A DNA stretch of 64,000 nucleotides from CATQGW01 sp964347635 (GTDB lineage: Bacteria > Chloroflexota > Dehalococcoidia > Bin125): positions 1 through 64,000 of the forward strand of contig CAYFZI010000010.1 in assembly GCA_964347635.1 (NCBI GenBank), in the 5' to 3' direction. Within the stretch, counting starts at the first letter, position 1. Every line of letters starts with the position of its first letter. Below are positions 1-8,517 of the stretch, piece after piece. The notes below the pieces were generated by a model that searched no databases, was not told the DNA's origin, and was given only the letters and a program-made list of their open reading frames with translations. A program made the translations under genes and the position numbers.

Positions 1-810
1 TGCTCGGCAATGTCGATCCGCTACCTCGGCGAGCAGATTGACCTGCACGGCGGCGGCATGGACCTGATCTTCCCCCACCACGAGAATGAAATCGCGCAGT
101 CGGAGGCGTTCAGCAGCCGGCAGCCGTTCGTTCGGCACTGGGTGCACAACGCGATGATGCAGGTCGGCAGCGAGAAGATGTCGAAGTCGACCGGCAAGAT
201 CGTGCGTCTACGCGAAGGCCTCGACCGCTTCGGAGCGGACGGCCTGCGGATGTTTGTGCTGGGCGGCCACTACCGCTCGCCGCTGACCTATTCGGAGGAA
301 TCGCTGGCCGCCTCCGCCCGCGGCGCCGAGCGGCTGCGCCTGGCCGCCACCCTGCCAATCGCGGACGGCGCGGGCGGTTTCGACCCCGCACCCTTGCGCG
401 CGCGCTTCGTGCAAGCGCTCGAGGACGACCTCAACACTCCTCAAGCGCTCGCTGTGCTGTTCGATCTGGCGCGCACCGTCAACCGCGCCCGCGCAGACGG
501 CGAGCCGGCCGGCGTGGCGCGGGATGCGCTGGTCGAGCTGGGCGGCGTGCTGGGGCTGCAGTTCGCCGCCGCTTCGGGCGCGGAGGATGCCGCCCCGTTT
601 GTCGAGCTGCTGATCGAAGTGCGCGCCGCGCTGCGCGCCGCCCGCCAGTTCGAGCTGGCCGACCAGGTCCGCAGCCGCCTCTCCGAATTGGGCATCGTGC
701 TCGAGGACGGCCGCGAGGGCACCCGCTGGCGACGCGCCGAGCCAACCTTCGCAGAATCGCCCGAGCCGCCCGCCGCCGAGTCGCTGATCGAAAGCGCGCT
801 GCGCTTCTAG
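1..810 (+). CDS. cysS: Cysteinyl-tRNA synthetase, C-terminal part (5' end outside window)
   Basis: Charges tRNA-Cys with cysteine in the cytoplasm. The reading frame is open from base 1, so the gene starts upstream of the window. The first codons give CSAM, whose Cys is a zinc ligand in this class I synthetase, followed by HGGGMDLIFPHHENE, which carries the zinc His and Glu. The KMSKS loop is present as EKMSKSTGK at about residue 60 of the visible part. The rest is the helical DALR-type anticodon domain, with the usual arginine-rich end. The N-terminal HIGH motif is not visible. The gene ends with TAG at 808-810, and that stop lies inside the left end of a short inverted-repeat element. Confidence 0.97.
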   Translation, partial: CSAMSIRYLGEQIDLHGGGMDLIFPHHENEIAQSEAFSSRQPFVRHWVHNAMMQVGSEKMSKSTGKIVRLREGLDRFGADGLRMFVLGGHYRSPLTYSEESLAASARGAERLRLAATLPIADGAGGFDPAPLRARFVQALEDDLNTPQALAVLFDLARTVNRARADGEPAGVARDALVELGGVLGLQFAAASGAEDAAPFVELLIEVRAALRAARQFELADQVRSRLSELGIVLEDGREGTRWRRAEPTFAESPEPPAAESLIESALRF

Positions 811-906
811 GCCTGTTCACATTTAGGCATGGTCACATGCAATCGGGCGGATCAGCGCCTGCGCCCGCGCTGATCCGCTTCCGGGCTGAACGTGAACGGA
901 CCCTAG
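807..906. repeat. REP-like inverted element between convergent stop codons
   Basis: The gap between cysS and the M16 peptidase gene is bounded by related sequences in opposite orientation. The left end reads CTAGGCCTGTTCAC (807-820). The right end, read on the minus strand, is CTAGGGTCCGTTCAC (906-892). The TAG stop codons of both flanking genes lie inside these ends. A 12-bp perfect hairpin sits between them. A similar arrangement occurs after alr at 16224-16283. The repeat family and its mobility are inference. Confidence 0.5.
847..878. terminator. Hairpin, probable bidirectional terminator
   Basis: GCGGATCAGCGC and GCGCTGATCCGC form a perfect 12-bp stem with an 8-base loop, midway between two convergent genes (cysS rightward, M16 peptidase leftward). 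There is no T tract, so if it stops transcription it is not a classic intrinsic terminator. Confidence 0.55.
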
Positions 907-2207
907 GCAAAGCGCAGCGCTGCCTCGAGCGGTGCGGGGTCAGCCTGCGGGCCGACGACGGAGAGGCGCAGCGCGTCTTCGCGGATGTACTCGTTGGCGA
1001 CGCGCGCCAGGTCTTCGGCCGTCACCGCTTCGTAAGCGGCCGCCACTTCATCGACCGTTTTGATTTCGCCGCGCAGCAGCTCCTGGCTGCCGTTCCAGCC
1101 GGAGACAGCGCGGGTGTCCTCGAGCTGCAGCAGCATGCGCCCGTTGACGTACTGGCGGGCGCGCTCCAGCTCGTCGGCGGCGACGCCCTCGCGCAGGCGC
1201 GCGAGCTCGCCGAGCGACGCGTTGAGCGCCTCGATCGCCCGCTCGGGGTCAACCGCTAGATAGATGTGCATCGCGCCCGAATCGTGCAGCGCCGAGCCGT
1301 AGGCGTGCACGTCGTAGGCCAGGCCCAGCTCCTCGCGCACACGCAGGAACAGGCGGCTGCTCATGCCGTCGCCGAGAATGTCGATCAGCAGCGCCAGCGC
1401 GTATCGATCGGGGTGTACGGCAGAGGCGGAGGGCAAACCGATCACTAGGTGAGTTTGCTCGGTTTCCTTGCGGCGCAGCGAGACGCGGGCGCCGCCGGGC
1501 GCCAGCGGCGCCGCGCGCCAAGCGGCAGCCTGCTCGAAATTCCAATCGGCCGTGCGCTCGGCGGCCCGCGCGGCCGCGTAGGCGGGATCGAGCGCGCCGG
1601 CCAGCGAGAGCACGGCGTTGGGCGGCGAGTATTGGCGCCGCCAGTAGGCCACGGTCTGCTCGTGCGGAATCGCAGCGACGCTCTGCGGAGTGCCCGCGAT
1701 GTCGCGCCCGATCGGCGTGTCGGCCCAGAGCAGCGCGTCCATCGCCAGACCGGCCAGCTGGGACGGCGAGTCCTCGACCGCCGCCAGCTCCTCGAGAATC
1801 ACCTGCCGCTCCTTCTCCAGTTCGGCGCTGTCAAAGAGCGGACGGCAGGCGAGATCCAAGATCACGTCCAGCGCTGCATCCAGCTGCGGGGCGGGCGCTT
1901 TGGCGTAGTAGACGGTGTATTCGCGGTCGGTCGCAGCGTTGATCACGCCGCCCACGCCCTCGATCGCGATCGAAATGTCGGCCGGCTCCGGCCAGCCCGC
2001 GGTGCCTTTGAATACGCAGTGCTCAACCAGATGCGAGATGCCGGCCAGCTCGTCGGGCTCGTAGCGCGCGCCGGCGCCGACATAGCAGGAGACGGTTACT
2101 GAGCGCGTGTGCGGCATTGGCGTGCTGAGCACGCGCAGGCCGTTGGGCAGCACGCTCCGCTCGGGCGTCAGATCAGCGGCCGCGCCGTCTGTCGGCGGGG
2201 CGGCCAC
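903..2207 (-). CDS. M16 family zinc peptidase (processing-peptidase-like)
   Basis: A 434-residue metallopeptidase of the pitrilysin/mitochondrial-processing-peptidase family. The inverted zinc motif HxxEH is present as HLVEH near residue 62, and the distal glutamate lies in the helix LEKERQVILEE near residue 140. The length fits a single M16 subunit made of two homologous halves, as in the Bacillus YmxG/MlpA group. There is no signal peptide, so it is probably cytoplasmic. The start is GTG at 2207, immediately after the TAG of the upstream hydrolase gene, which indicates a two-gene operon with translational coupling. The natural substrate is unknown. Confidence 0.9.
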   Translation of the reverse strand: MAAPPTDGAAADLTPERSVLPNGLRVLSTPMPHTRSVTVSCYVGAGARYEPDELAGISHLVEHCVFKGTAGWPEPADISIAIEGVGGVINAATDREYTVYYAKAPAPQLDAALDVILDLACRPLFDSAELEKERQVILEELAAVEDSPSQLAGLAMDALLWADTPIGRDIAGTPQSVAAIPHEQTVAYWRRQYSPPNAVLSLAGALDPAYAAARAAERTADWNFEQAAAWRAAPLAPGGARVSLRRKETEQTHLVIGLPSASAVHPDRYALALLIDILGDGMSSRLFLRVREELGLAYDVHAYGSALHDSGAMHIYLAVDPERAIEALNASLGELARLREGVAADELERARQYVNGRMLLQLEDTRAVSGWNGSQELLRGEIKTVDEVAAAYEAVTAEDLARVANEYIREDALRLSVVGPQADPAPLEAALRFA

Positions 2208-2897
2208 CTAGCCGCGCTGCCAGCTGGTGTTGCCCTGGCCGTCGCGCGTCAGGCTGCCGCTCATCAGACACTCGACCACCTCATCGAGGCTCTCTCGAAT
2301 CGTGGTGTCCTCGCCGTGCCCGTTGAAGGTCATCGTTTCAGCGGGCAGCGCATACAGATCGCTCAGGATCGACCGAATCACGGTGCGCAAGTTTTGCTCG
2401 GAGGCGGTGAAGCCGGGCCCGCCGGGAAAGAGCGTGTCGCCGACGACACAGTAGGGCGGCGCGTAGAAGCAGATGCTGCCGGCGGTGTGGCCGGGTGTGT
2501 GCAGCACTTGCAGCTCCGTCTGGCCGAGCGGAATCGTGTCGCCGCCGTTGACATGCACATCCACCTCGAGATCCGCCTCCAGCCAGGCGTGATCGGCGTC
2601 CGCCGTCACATCGTCGGGGTGCATGTAGAACGGCACCGGCAGCAGCTCCCGCAGCGCATCGAACGATTCCAGGTGATCGGGGTGCGAATGCGTGAAGAGG
2701 ACCATCTTCGGCGCCGCCCCGGCCGCACGCACGCCGGCCAGCACCGCCTCATAGTTGGCCACCGCGTCGATGATCGCTGCATCGCCGGTCGCCTTATCGA
2801 CCAGGAAAAACGCGTTGTTCGAAGCCGGCCCGAACGGGCCCAGCTTGTATATGCGCAGCTGCTCCGACTCCTGGTGAACATCTATGTGCACATCCAT
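2208..2897 (-). CDS. MBL-fold metallo-hydrolase (glyoxalase II-like)
   Basis: A 229-residue metallo-beta-lactamase-fold protein, probably a cytoplasmic thioester or related hydrolase. The metal-binding motif THSHPDH lies near residue 75. It is followed by HTPGHTAGS, VGDTLF and a late NGHGEDT, which together supply the usual dinuclear metal ligands. I chose ATG at 2897 because AGGGAGG sits six bases before it; a GTG at 2912 in the same frame overlaps that ribosome site and is less likely. The substrate cannot be predicted from sequence. It is co-transcribed with the M16 peptidase downstream and divergent from lysA. Confidence 0.88.
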   Translation of the reverse strand: MDVHIDVHQESEQLRIYKLGPFGPASNNAFFLVDKATGDAAIIDAVANYEAVLAGVRAAGAAPKMVLFTHSHPDHLESFDALRELLPVPFYMHPDDVTADADHAWLEADLEVDVHVNGGDTIPLGQTELQVLHTPGHTAGSICFYAPPYCVVGDTLFPGGPGFTASEQNLRTVIRSILSDLYALPAETMTFNGHGEDTTIRESLDEVVECLMSGSLTRDGQGNTSWQRG

Positions 2898-2958
2898 GAT
2901 CGCCTCCCTCACGCGCCGCCAGTCTACGCGAGCGGCGCGGCTGCTCGTCCTCTACCCG

Positions 2959-2964
2959 TACACT
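2959..2964 (+). promoter_or_regulatory. Candidate -10 box (TACACT) for a leaderless lysA transcript
   Basis: TACACT ends exactly six bases before the lysA ATG at 2971, so transcription would begin at or next to the start codon. No Shine-Dalgarno sequence precedes the ATG. The same geometry (TANNNT, six bases, ATG) occurs before the regulator gene at 35759. No clear -35 box is seen. Confidence 0.45.
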
Positions 2965-2970
2965 GAGAGC

Positions 2971-4293
2971 ATGCAGCTGCCCGGAGCCGAGATTCTGCCG
3001 TTGACGGCCAGCGCCGACGCCGCCGGGCGGCTGGCGATCGGCGGCTGCAGCCTGCGCGAACTGGCCGACCGCTTCGGCACGCCGCTCTACATCTACGACG
3101 AGCAGACGCTCCGCGAAGCCTGCCGCGCCTACCGCCGCGCGTTCGAAGCCGAGCTGCCCAGCGTGCGCGTGCTCTACGCCGCCAAGGCCTGGCTCAGCCC
3201 CGCGCTGACGCGCATCCTCGCTGATGAGGGATTGGGGATGGACGTCGTCTCCGGCGGCGAGCTCTACAGCGCCCTGGCCGGCGGGATGCCCGCCGCACAG
3301 ATCGGCTTCCACGGCAACGCCAAAGGCGCCGCGGAGCTCGCGCAGGCGCTCGATGCGGGCGTGGGGCGGATCATCATCGACAACGACGACGAGCTCGATG
3401 CGCTCGACCGGCTGACGCGCGGGCGCGGCCAGACGCAGGCGGTGATGCTGCGAATCACCCCCGGCGTCAACGCGCGCACGCACGTCAAGACGACGACCGG
3501 ACTGCGCGACAGCAAATTCGGCTTCCCGCTGCCCAGCGGCCAGGCCGCGGCGGCCGCCGAGCGCGCGCTGGCCGCGCCCGGCCTGGACCTCACCGGCCTG
3601 CACATTCACCTCGGCTCGCCGATCTACGACCTGCAGCCGTACCGCGACGGGATCGCAGTCGCCGCCGGCTTCGCCGCCGAGCTGCAGGAGCGCCGCGGCT
3701 ACCGCTGGCGCGAGTTCAGCCCCGGCGGCGGCTTCGCGATCGGCTACACCGCCGAGCGACTGCCTCCCGCCCACGCGGCCTACGCGGGCGCTGTCGGCGG
3801 GGCGCTGCGCAGCGCCTGCGAAGATCACGGCCTGCCAATGCCCGAAGTACACATCGAGCCGGGCCGCTCGATCGTGGGGCGCGCCGGCGTCGCGCTCTAC
3901 TCCGTGGTCAGCCGCAAGCAGATCCCCGCCACGCGGACGTATGCGGCTGTCGACGGCGGCATGGCCGACAACATCCGCCCGGCCATGTACGACTCGCAGT
4001 ACCAGGCGTTCGCCGCTGAGCGCATGTTTGCGGCCCCCGACCAGACCATCACGATCGCGGGCAAGTTCTGCGAGAGCGGCGACGTGCTCGTGCGCGACGC
4101 GCCGATGCCCGATCTGCAGGTCGGCGAACTGATCGCGGTGCCCGCGGCCGGCGCCTACCAGCTGGCGATGGAGAGCAACTACAACCTCGCGCTGCGCCCC
4201 GCCGTCGTGCTCGTGCGCGGCGGCCGTGCGCGCCTGATCCGCCGCCGGCAGACATACGCCGATCTGCTGGCGAACGAAGTGCTGGACACCTGA
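2971..4293 (+). CDS. lysA: Diaminopimelate decarboxylase
   Basis: Catalyses the last step of lysine synthesis, meso-diaminopimelate to L-lysine, using PLP in the cytoplasm. The protein has 440 residues and fold type III architecture: an N-terminal barrel with the PLP lysine in VLYAAKAWLSP (about residue 70), HIHLGSPI in the middle, a glycine-rich SPGGGFAIGY phosphate-binding loop, EPGRSIVG, and KFCESGD near residue 360 supplying the catalytic Cys from the partner subunit. The ATG at 2971 lacks a ribosome site but lies six bases after a -10-like box, so I read it as leaderless. The holB start lies four bases past the stop. Confidence 0.96.
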   Translation: MQLPGAEILPLTASADAAGRLAIGGCSLRELADRFGTPLYIYDEQTLREACRAYRRAFEAELPSVRVLYAAKAWLSPALTRILADEGLGMDVVSGGELYSALAGGMPAAQIGFHGNAKGAAELAQALDAGVGRIIIDNDDELDALDRLTRGRGQTQAVMLRITPGVNARTHVKTTTGLRDSKFGFPLPSGQAAAAAERALAAPGLDLTGLHIHLGSPIYDLQPYRDGIAVAAGFAAELQERRGYRWREFSPGGGFAIGYTAERLPPAHAAYAGAVGGALRSACEDHGLPMPEVHIEPGRSIVGRAGVALYSVVSRKQIPATRTYAAVDGGMADNIRPAMYDSQYQAFAAERMFAAPDQTITIAGKFCESGDVLVRDAPMPDLQVGELIAVPAAGAYQLAMESNYNLALRPAVVLVRGGRARLIRRRQTYADLLANEVLDT

Positions 4294-4296
4294 ACG

Positions 4297-5403
4297 ATGG
4301 CGGCCGAGACGAGCACCGAACTGGGCCGCTTCGGCGCGCACGGCGGCACAATCGCGCTGCGCTCGCTGGAAGCGATGCTCGACGCCGGACGCCTGCCCCA
4401 CGCGCTGTTGATCAGCGGCCCCGAGGGCATCGGCAAGCACGAGTTGGCGCTGAGCATCGCGCAGGCCGTCGTCTGCGAATCAGCGCCCGCGCCCTGCCGC
4501 CGCTGCCGCCCCTGCCGCCGCGTCCACGACCGCGACCATCCGCGCGAGTCGATCCGCCACGCCGATGTCGCGCTGATCCAGCCCGGCGGGATCTGCGCCG
4601 CGGCCGACCACGACCACAGCAACTCCCGTACGATCGGCATTTGCCAGATCCGTTGGGTCGAGCGCACCACATCGCTCAAGCCGTTCGAGGGGCCCAACCG
4701 CGTTGTCATCGTCGATCCGGCCGACGCGCTGACTGCGGAGGCCGCCGACGCATTCCTCAAAACGCTCGAAGAGCCGCCGCTGGGCGTCTACTTCGTGCTG
4801 CTCAGCGCGCGCCAATCGCTGCTATCGGAAACGATCCGCTCGCGCTGCCGTGCGCTGCACCTCGCTCCGCTCAGCCAACCGCGCACCGAGGCCTGGCTGC
4901 GCGGCCGGATGCCCGATCTGGAGGACGCCGCGATCACCCAGCTGGCGCGTCAGTCGCGCGGCCGCGCGGGCTGGCTCGATCTGGCCCTCGAAGAGGGCGA
5001 CCCGCTCGCGATCCGCGCCGCCCAGGTCGACGAGCTGCTGCGGCTGGCCGATACCTCGCGCGCCGAGCGGCTCGCGGCCGCCGAACAGCTCACCGGCCGG
5101 CGCGGACAGAGCGCACCGCAGGCGCTCGACGACCTCCTGCTCGTGCTCGGCGCATGGATCGAATGGTGGCGCGATCTCTGGCTCGAGCGCGTCGGCTTGC
5201 CTGAGCGCATCGTCCACACCACCCTCCGCGAGCGCGTGCGGAGCCAGGCCGCGCGTTACGCTCCAGAAGAGCTCGGCCGCTTCCTGCAGAGGCTGCAGCG
5301 CACCCGCAGCCGCCTGCGCGACGGGGTCAATGCGCGGCTCGCCTTGGAGGCGATGCTGCTGGGCATCCCGCCAAGCGTCCGCAGCGCCGACAACGGAGCC
5401 TGA
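4297..5403 (+). CDS. holB: DNA polymerase III delta' subunit
   Basis: Clamp-loader subunit of the replicative polymerase, 368 residues. The N-terminal AAA+ domain has a Walker-A-like GPEGIGKH in which the usual Ser/Thr is His, so nucleotide binding may be lost, as is common in delta'. A zinc module CRRCRPCRRVHD follows at about residues 68-80, then the family motif TLEEPP and the SRC motif (about residues 150-185). The C-terminal half is the helical collar. It sits between lysA and ricT; the holB-ricT pair is also conserved in Bacillus. Confidence 0.93.
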   Translation: MAAETSTELGRFGAHGGTIALRSLEAMLDAGRLPHALLISGPEGIGKHELALSIAQAVVCESAPAPCRRCRPCRRVHDRDHPRESIRHADVALIQPGGICAAADHDHSNSRTIGICQIRWVERTTSLKPFEGPNRVVIVDPADALTAEAADAFLKTLEEPPLGVYFVLLSARQSLLSETIRSRCRALHLAPLSQPRTEAWLRGRMPDLEDAAITQLARQSRGRAGWLDLALEEGDPLAIRAAQVDELLRLADTSRAERLAAAEQLTGRRGQSAPQALDDLLLVLGAWIEWWRDLWLERVGLPERIVHTTLRERVRSQAARYAPEELGRFLQRLQRTRSRLRDGVNARLALEAMLLGIPPSVRSADNGA

Positions 5404-5404
5404 G

Positions 5405-6628
5405 ATGACCAGCGCTGAAGCTTCACCCGCCGAGGAGCAGCCGCCCGAGCAAGAGCGGGAACGAGAGCGAATAGTCGTCGGCGTGCGCTTCCGCGAAGCC
5501 GCGCGCATCTATCACTACAGCGCCGCGCCGCAGCAGCTTTTCCCCGGCGACTACGTCGTCGTCGAGACGGCGCGCGGCGAGGAGCTGGCGCGCGTCGTGA
5601 CCGTGCCGGACGGCGAAGATGCGCCGCCGCGCAGCGCGCCCCGGAGCGTCCGCCCGATCATCCGCCAGGCAACCCGCAGCGACCGCGACCGCGCCGCCGA
5701 AGGCCAACGGCGGAGCAGCGAAATGCTCGAACAGATGCGGCAGATCTCCACCCGCGACGGGCTGGGCCTGTACCCGATCGCGGTGCAGCTCAACCTCGCC
5801 GGCAGCGAGGGCACCGGCTACTTCCAGGCCCCGGAGCACGTTGATTTCCGCACTGTCGTCCGCGAGCTCGAGCAGCAGCACGGCGTACGGCTGCATATGC
5901 AGCTGGCTGGCCCGCGCGACCGCGCCAAACTGGTCGACGGCTACGACATCTGCGGCCTGCGGCTCTGCTGCGCCTCTTGGATGACCAACTTCCCCAAGGT
6001 GGGGATCCGCACAGCCAAAGATCAAGACCTGTCGCTAAACCCGGACAGCATTTCGGGCGTCTGCGGGCGGCTGCTCTGCTGCCTCACATTCGAGCACGAG
6101 GTCTACCGCGAGATGCGCGGCACGCTGCCCAAACTGGGCAAGCGGGTCAGCACCCCGGCCGGCATGGGCCGCGTCGTCAAGCGCAACGTGCTCCAGCAGT
6201 ACATCACGCTCGCGCTCGACGACCATCCCCAGCGCGTGGATGTACCGGCCGACGAGATCGGCCTGGCGGTGCGTACGGAGGAACAGCCCAATCAAGCGCT
6301 GATCGAAGCCGAACGCGAGCGCGAGCGCAGCGAGCAGCTGCGCCGCGCCGCCGCTCCCGCCGAGCCGGCGGCAGAACCGGACGCGGCAGCGCCGGAGACA
6401 GCAGATCAGCCGGCAGGTGAGCCGGCAGCGCCCGAGCGGCGGCGCCGGCGACGCCGCAAGCGGCGCGTGGTCAACCGCGACTCGGAGCCGCGCCCGCCCA
6501 GCGAGCAACCTCCGCGCGAAGAATCAGCCGCAGCAGCACCGCCGCCGCGCCGCCGACGACCTCGCCGGCGGCAGCGCCGCGCCGGCCCGACGCAGCCGCC
6601 GACCGATCAAAGCCCCGGCGGCGAGTAG
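5405..6628 (+). CDS. ricT: PSP1/RicT family protein (YaaT) with basic C-terminal tail
   Basis: In Bacillus, RicT forms the RicA-RicF-RicT iron-sulfur complex that acts on RNase Y, competence and sporulation; the role here is inferred from the family. The 407-residue protein has the PSP1 domain with the diagnostic cysteine series DICGLRLCCASWM and GVCGRLLCCLTFE (about residues 183-225). ATG at 5405 overlaps the holB stop region (TGAGATG), so the two are coupled. After residue 300 the protein becomes low-complexity, with Glu/Ala and then arginine clusters. This tail of about 100 residues is absent from the Bacillus protein and may bind RNA. Confidence 0.92.
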   Translation: MTSAEASPAEEQPPEQERERERIVVGVRFREAARIYHYSAAPQQLFPGDYVVVETARGEELARVVTVPDGEDAPPRSAPRSVRPIIRQATRSDRDRAAEGQRRSSEMLEQMRQISTRDGLGLYPIAVQLNLAGSEGTGYFQAPEHVDFRTVVRELEQQHGVRLHMQLAGPRDRAKLVDGYDICGLRLCCASWMTNFPKVGIRTAKDQDLSLNPDSISGVCGRLLCCLTFEHEVYREMRGTLPKLGKRVSTPAGMGRVVKRNVLQQYITLALDDHPQRVDVPADEIGLAVRTEEQPNQALIEAERERERSEQLRRAAAPAEPAAEPDAAAPETADQPAGEPAAPERRRRRRRKRRVVNRDSEPRPPSEQPPREESAAAAPPPRRRRPRRRQRRAGPTQPPTDQSPGGE

Positions 6629-6660
6629 CGCGCAAGCCCTTTTCCCCGCTTGAGCGGCGC

Positions 6661-6676
6661 TGTTTCACGTGAAACA
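6661..6676. promoter_or_regulatory. parS centromere site (perfect match)
   Basis: TGTTTCACGTGAAACA is the exact 16-bp palindromic consensus bound by ParB. It lies between ricT and the end of parB, in noncoding DNA, and marks an origin-proximal segment of the chromosome. Confidence 0.97.
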
Positions 6677-6693
6677 GCGCTTGAGCACGGTGA

Positions 6694-6717
6694 GCATGTT
6701 GAGCGCGCTGAACATGC
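6694..6717. terminator. Hairpin between convergent ricT and parB
   Basis: Arms GCATGTT and AACATGC enclose the palindromic core AGCGCGCT with one mismatch on each side, giving a nearly perfect 24-bp palindrome between two convergent stop codons. It probably serves as a bidirectional terminator, although there is no T tract. It could also be a protein-binding site next to parS. Confidence 0.45.
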
Positions 6718-6723
6718 GCGCGG

Positions 6724-7683
6724 TCAGGCGGTGATACGGCCGGGAGGCTCAGACTCGGGCTGCGGCTCGGCGCTGGACTTCGGCGCTGCAGAGAGGCGCT
6801 GCACGAGGTCGACGAGCTGCTCGAACGAAGACCAGCGCAGCGAGATGCGGCCGCCGGCTTCGCCCTCGCGCGAAACCGAGACTTTGGTCCCAAGCGCGCG
6901 CTGCAGCTGCTCGGCCGCCTGCCCGCGCCAGCGCTGCCAAGCCTCCCGATCGGCGCGCCGCGCCGCTGCGACGGCATCCGCATTGGCGTCCGCGCTGTTC
7001 TCCCCGCCGGCCGCACCGCTGCCTTCCGCGGCCAGCGCACGCAGCCGGCGCGCTTCTTGCTCCACCTCGCGCACGCTCAGCTGCGCCGAGACTGCCGCCT
7101 CCGCCAAGCTTTCCCAGGCTTCCACGGGCGCCGCCAGCACGGCGCGGGCCTGGCCTTCGCTCAACCGCCCCTCACTCAGCTGCGCTTGCAGCGTTGCGGG
7201 CAGCTGCAGCAGACGCACCGCATTGGCGACCGCCGAACGGCTTTTGCCCAGCCGCTCTGCAACCTGCCCCTGAGTCAACCCGTTGTCGAGCAAGTACTGG
7301 AACGCCGCTGCGCGATCGATTGGGTTGAGATCTTCGCGCTGCAAGTTCTCGACCAGCGCGAGTGTCAGCATGTCTCGATCGGGCGCGTTGATCACGACAA
7401 CGGGAACGCGCTCGAGGTTGGCCAGCTCGGCGGCGCGCCAACGGCGCTCGCCGGCGACCAGCTGATAGCGCCCGCCGGCGATCGGCCGCACGAGCAGCGG
7501 CTGCAGAATGCCGTGCTCGCGGATGCTCTGGGCCAGCTCGGAGCCCTGCTCGGTTGCAAACGACCGGCGCGGCTGCTGCGGATTCGGCTCGATCGCGTCG
7601 AGCGGCAGCTCCCGCACCGCCGATGGATCACGGCCCGCGGGGATCAGCGCATCCAGGCCGCGCCCCAGCGCGGGGCGGCTCAT
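6724..7683 (-). CDS. parB: Chromosome partitioning protein ParB
   Basis: A CTP-dependent DNA clamp that loads at parS and organises the origin region; 319 residues. Visible features are the N-terminal RGLDALIP segment, the CTP-binding GERRWRAA (about residues 78-85), the ENLQREDLNPIDRA motif, and a helix-turn-helix (QVAERLGKSRSAVANAVRLLQLP, about residues 138-160). The linker after residue 220 is Ala/Arg rich, and the C-terminal dimer domain follows. ATG at 7683 overlaps the parA stop (ATGA), so parA-parB is a coupled pair. A perfect parS lies 48 bp past its stop. Confidence 0.97.
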   Translation of the reverse strand: MSRPALGRGLDALIPAGRDPSAVRELPLDAIEPNPQQPRRSFATEQGSELAQSIREHGILQPLLVRPIAGGRYQLVAGERRWRAAELANLERVPVVVINAPDRDMLTLALVENLQREDLNPIDRAAAFQYLLDNGLTQGQVAERLGKSRSAVANAVRLLQLPATLQAQLSEGRLSEGQARAVLAAPVEAWESLAEAAVSAQLSVREVEQEARRLRALAAEGSGAAGGENSADANADAVAAARRADREAWQRWRGQAAEQLQRALGTKVSVSREGEAGGRISLRWSSFEQLVDLVQRLSAAPKSSAEPQPESEPPGRITA

Positions 7684-8468
7684 GCACCGGCCCGCGACAC
7701 GACGGCAGCGCCGCTGCCGACCCGTTCCAATACCTCCTGCGCGAGCTGCCGATAGGCCTCCGCACCGCGCGACGCCGGTGCATACTGCAGCACCGCCATC
7801 TGGTGGCTGGGTGCTTCGCCGAGCCGCACCGAGCGGGGCACGATCGTCTCGAACAGCGTGTCGATGTGGCGGCGCAGCTCCTCGACCACACTGCGCGCCA
7901 GGCGCGTACGGCCGTCATACATCGTCGCCACCACGCCGAGCAGCGAGAGCGCAGGGTTGAGCTGGCCCCGCACGCGCGCAATCGTCTCGATCAGCGCCGC
8001 CAACCCCTCAAGCGCGAGATACTCGCACTGCACCGGGATCAAGACATGATCGGCCGCCGTCAGCGCGTTGATCGTGATCAACCCTAGCGAGGGTCCGCAG
8101 TCGATCAGGATGAAGTCGTAGCGCCCGCGCACTCCGTACAGCACGGCGGCCAGACGGTGCTCGCGCTCCGGCGCGCCGGCCAGCTCGATTTCGGCGCCGG
8201 CCAGGTCGAGCGACGCGGGAGCCAGGTCGAGTCGCTCGATCGAAGTACCGATGATGCAGTCCTCAAGCGCGCGGGCGCCGAGCAGCGCATCGAAGATGTT
8301 CGGCCGAACGCCGCGCGGCGCGCCGAGCGTGCTGGCTGCGTTGCCCTGAGCATCAACATCGACGAGGAGGACGCGCCAGCCGGCTTCAGCGAGCGCTGCA
8401 CCCAGGTTGACCGCCGTCGTCGTCTTGCCCACGCCGCCCTTCTGGTTCGTGATCGCGACGATGGTCAT
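7680..8468 (-). CDS. parA: Chromosome partitioning ATPase ParA/Soj
   Basis: Deviant-Walker P-loop ATPase, 262 residues, that forms the nucleoid gradient on which ParB-parS complexes move. KGGVGKTTTAVNLG at residues 10-23 is the deviant Walker A motif with its signature lysine. VDVDAQGNA and LIDCGPSLG are the Walker A' and B regions, and the family motif PVQCEYLALEGL follows. There is no N-terminal DNA-binding extension, as expected for the short chromosomal Soj type. The stop overlaps the parB start. Confidence 0.97.
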   Translation of the reverse strand: MTIVAITNQKGGVGKTTTAVNLGAALAEAGWRVLLVDVDAQGNAASTLGAPRGVRPNIFDALLGARALEDCIIGTSIERLDLAPASLDLAGAEIELAGAPEREHRLAAVLYGVRGRYDFILIDCGPSLGLITINALTAADHVLIPVQCEYLALEGLAALIETIARVRGQLNPALSLLGVVATMYDGRTRLARSVVEELRRHIDTLFETIVPRSVRLGEAPSHQMAVLQYAPASRGAEAYRQLAQEVLERVGSGAAVVSRAGA

Positions 8469-8517
8469 CGTCCGGCATCCTGCTAGCCCTCAAGCGGTCT
8501 AGCCGCGGCGCGGCTGC

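Noticed and set aside
2884..2970. Earlier start for lysA
   Set aside because: The upstream in-frame codons overlap the divergent hydrolase start and encode Arg/Leu-rich sequence absent from LysA; the ATG at 2971 matches the family start.
2794..4440. A 548-codon minus-strand frame opposite lysA
   Set aside because: lysA is certain on the plus strand, and the antisense frame has no ribosome site or domain.
4850..5404. Upstream extension of the RicT reading frame into holB
   Set aside because: The extra residues are Arg/Ala/Ser-rich translation of holB in another frame; the ATG at 5405 begins the conserved domain.
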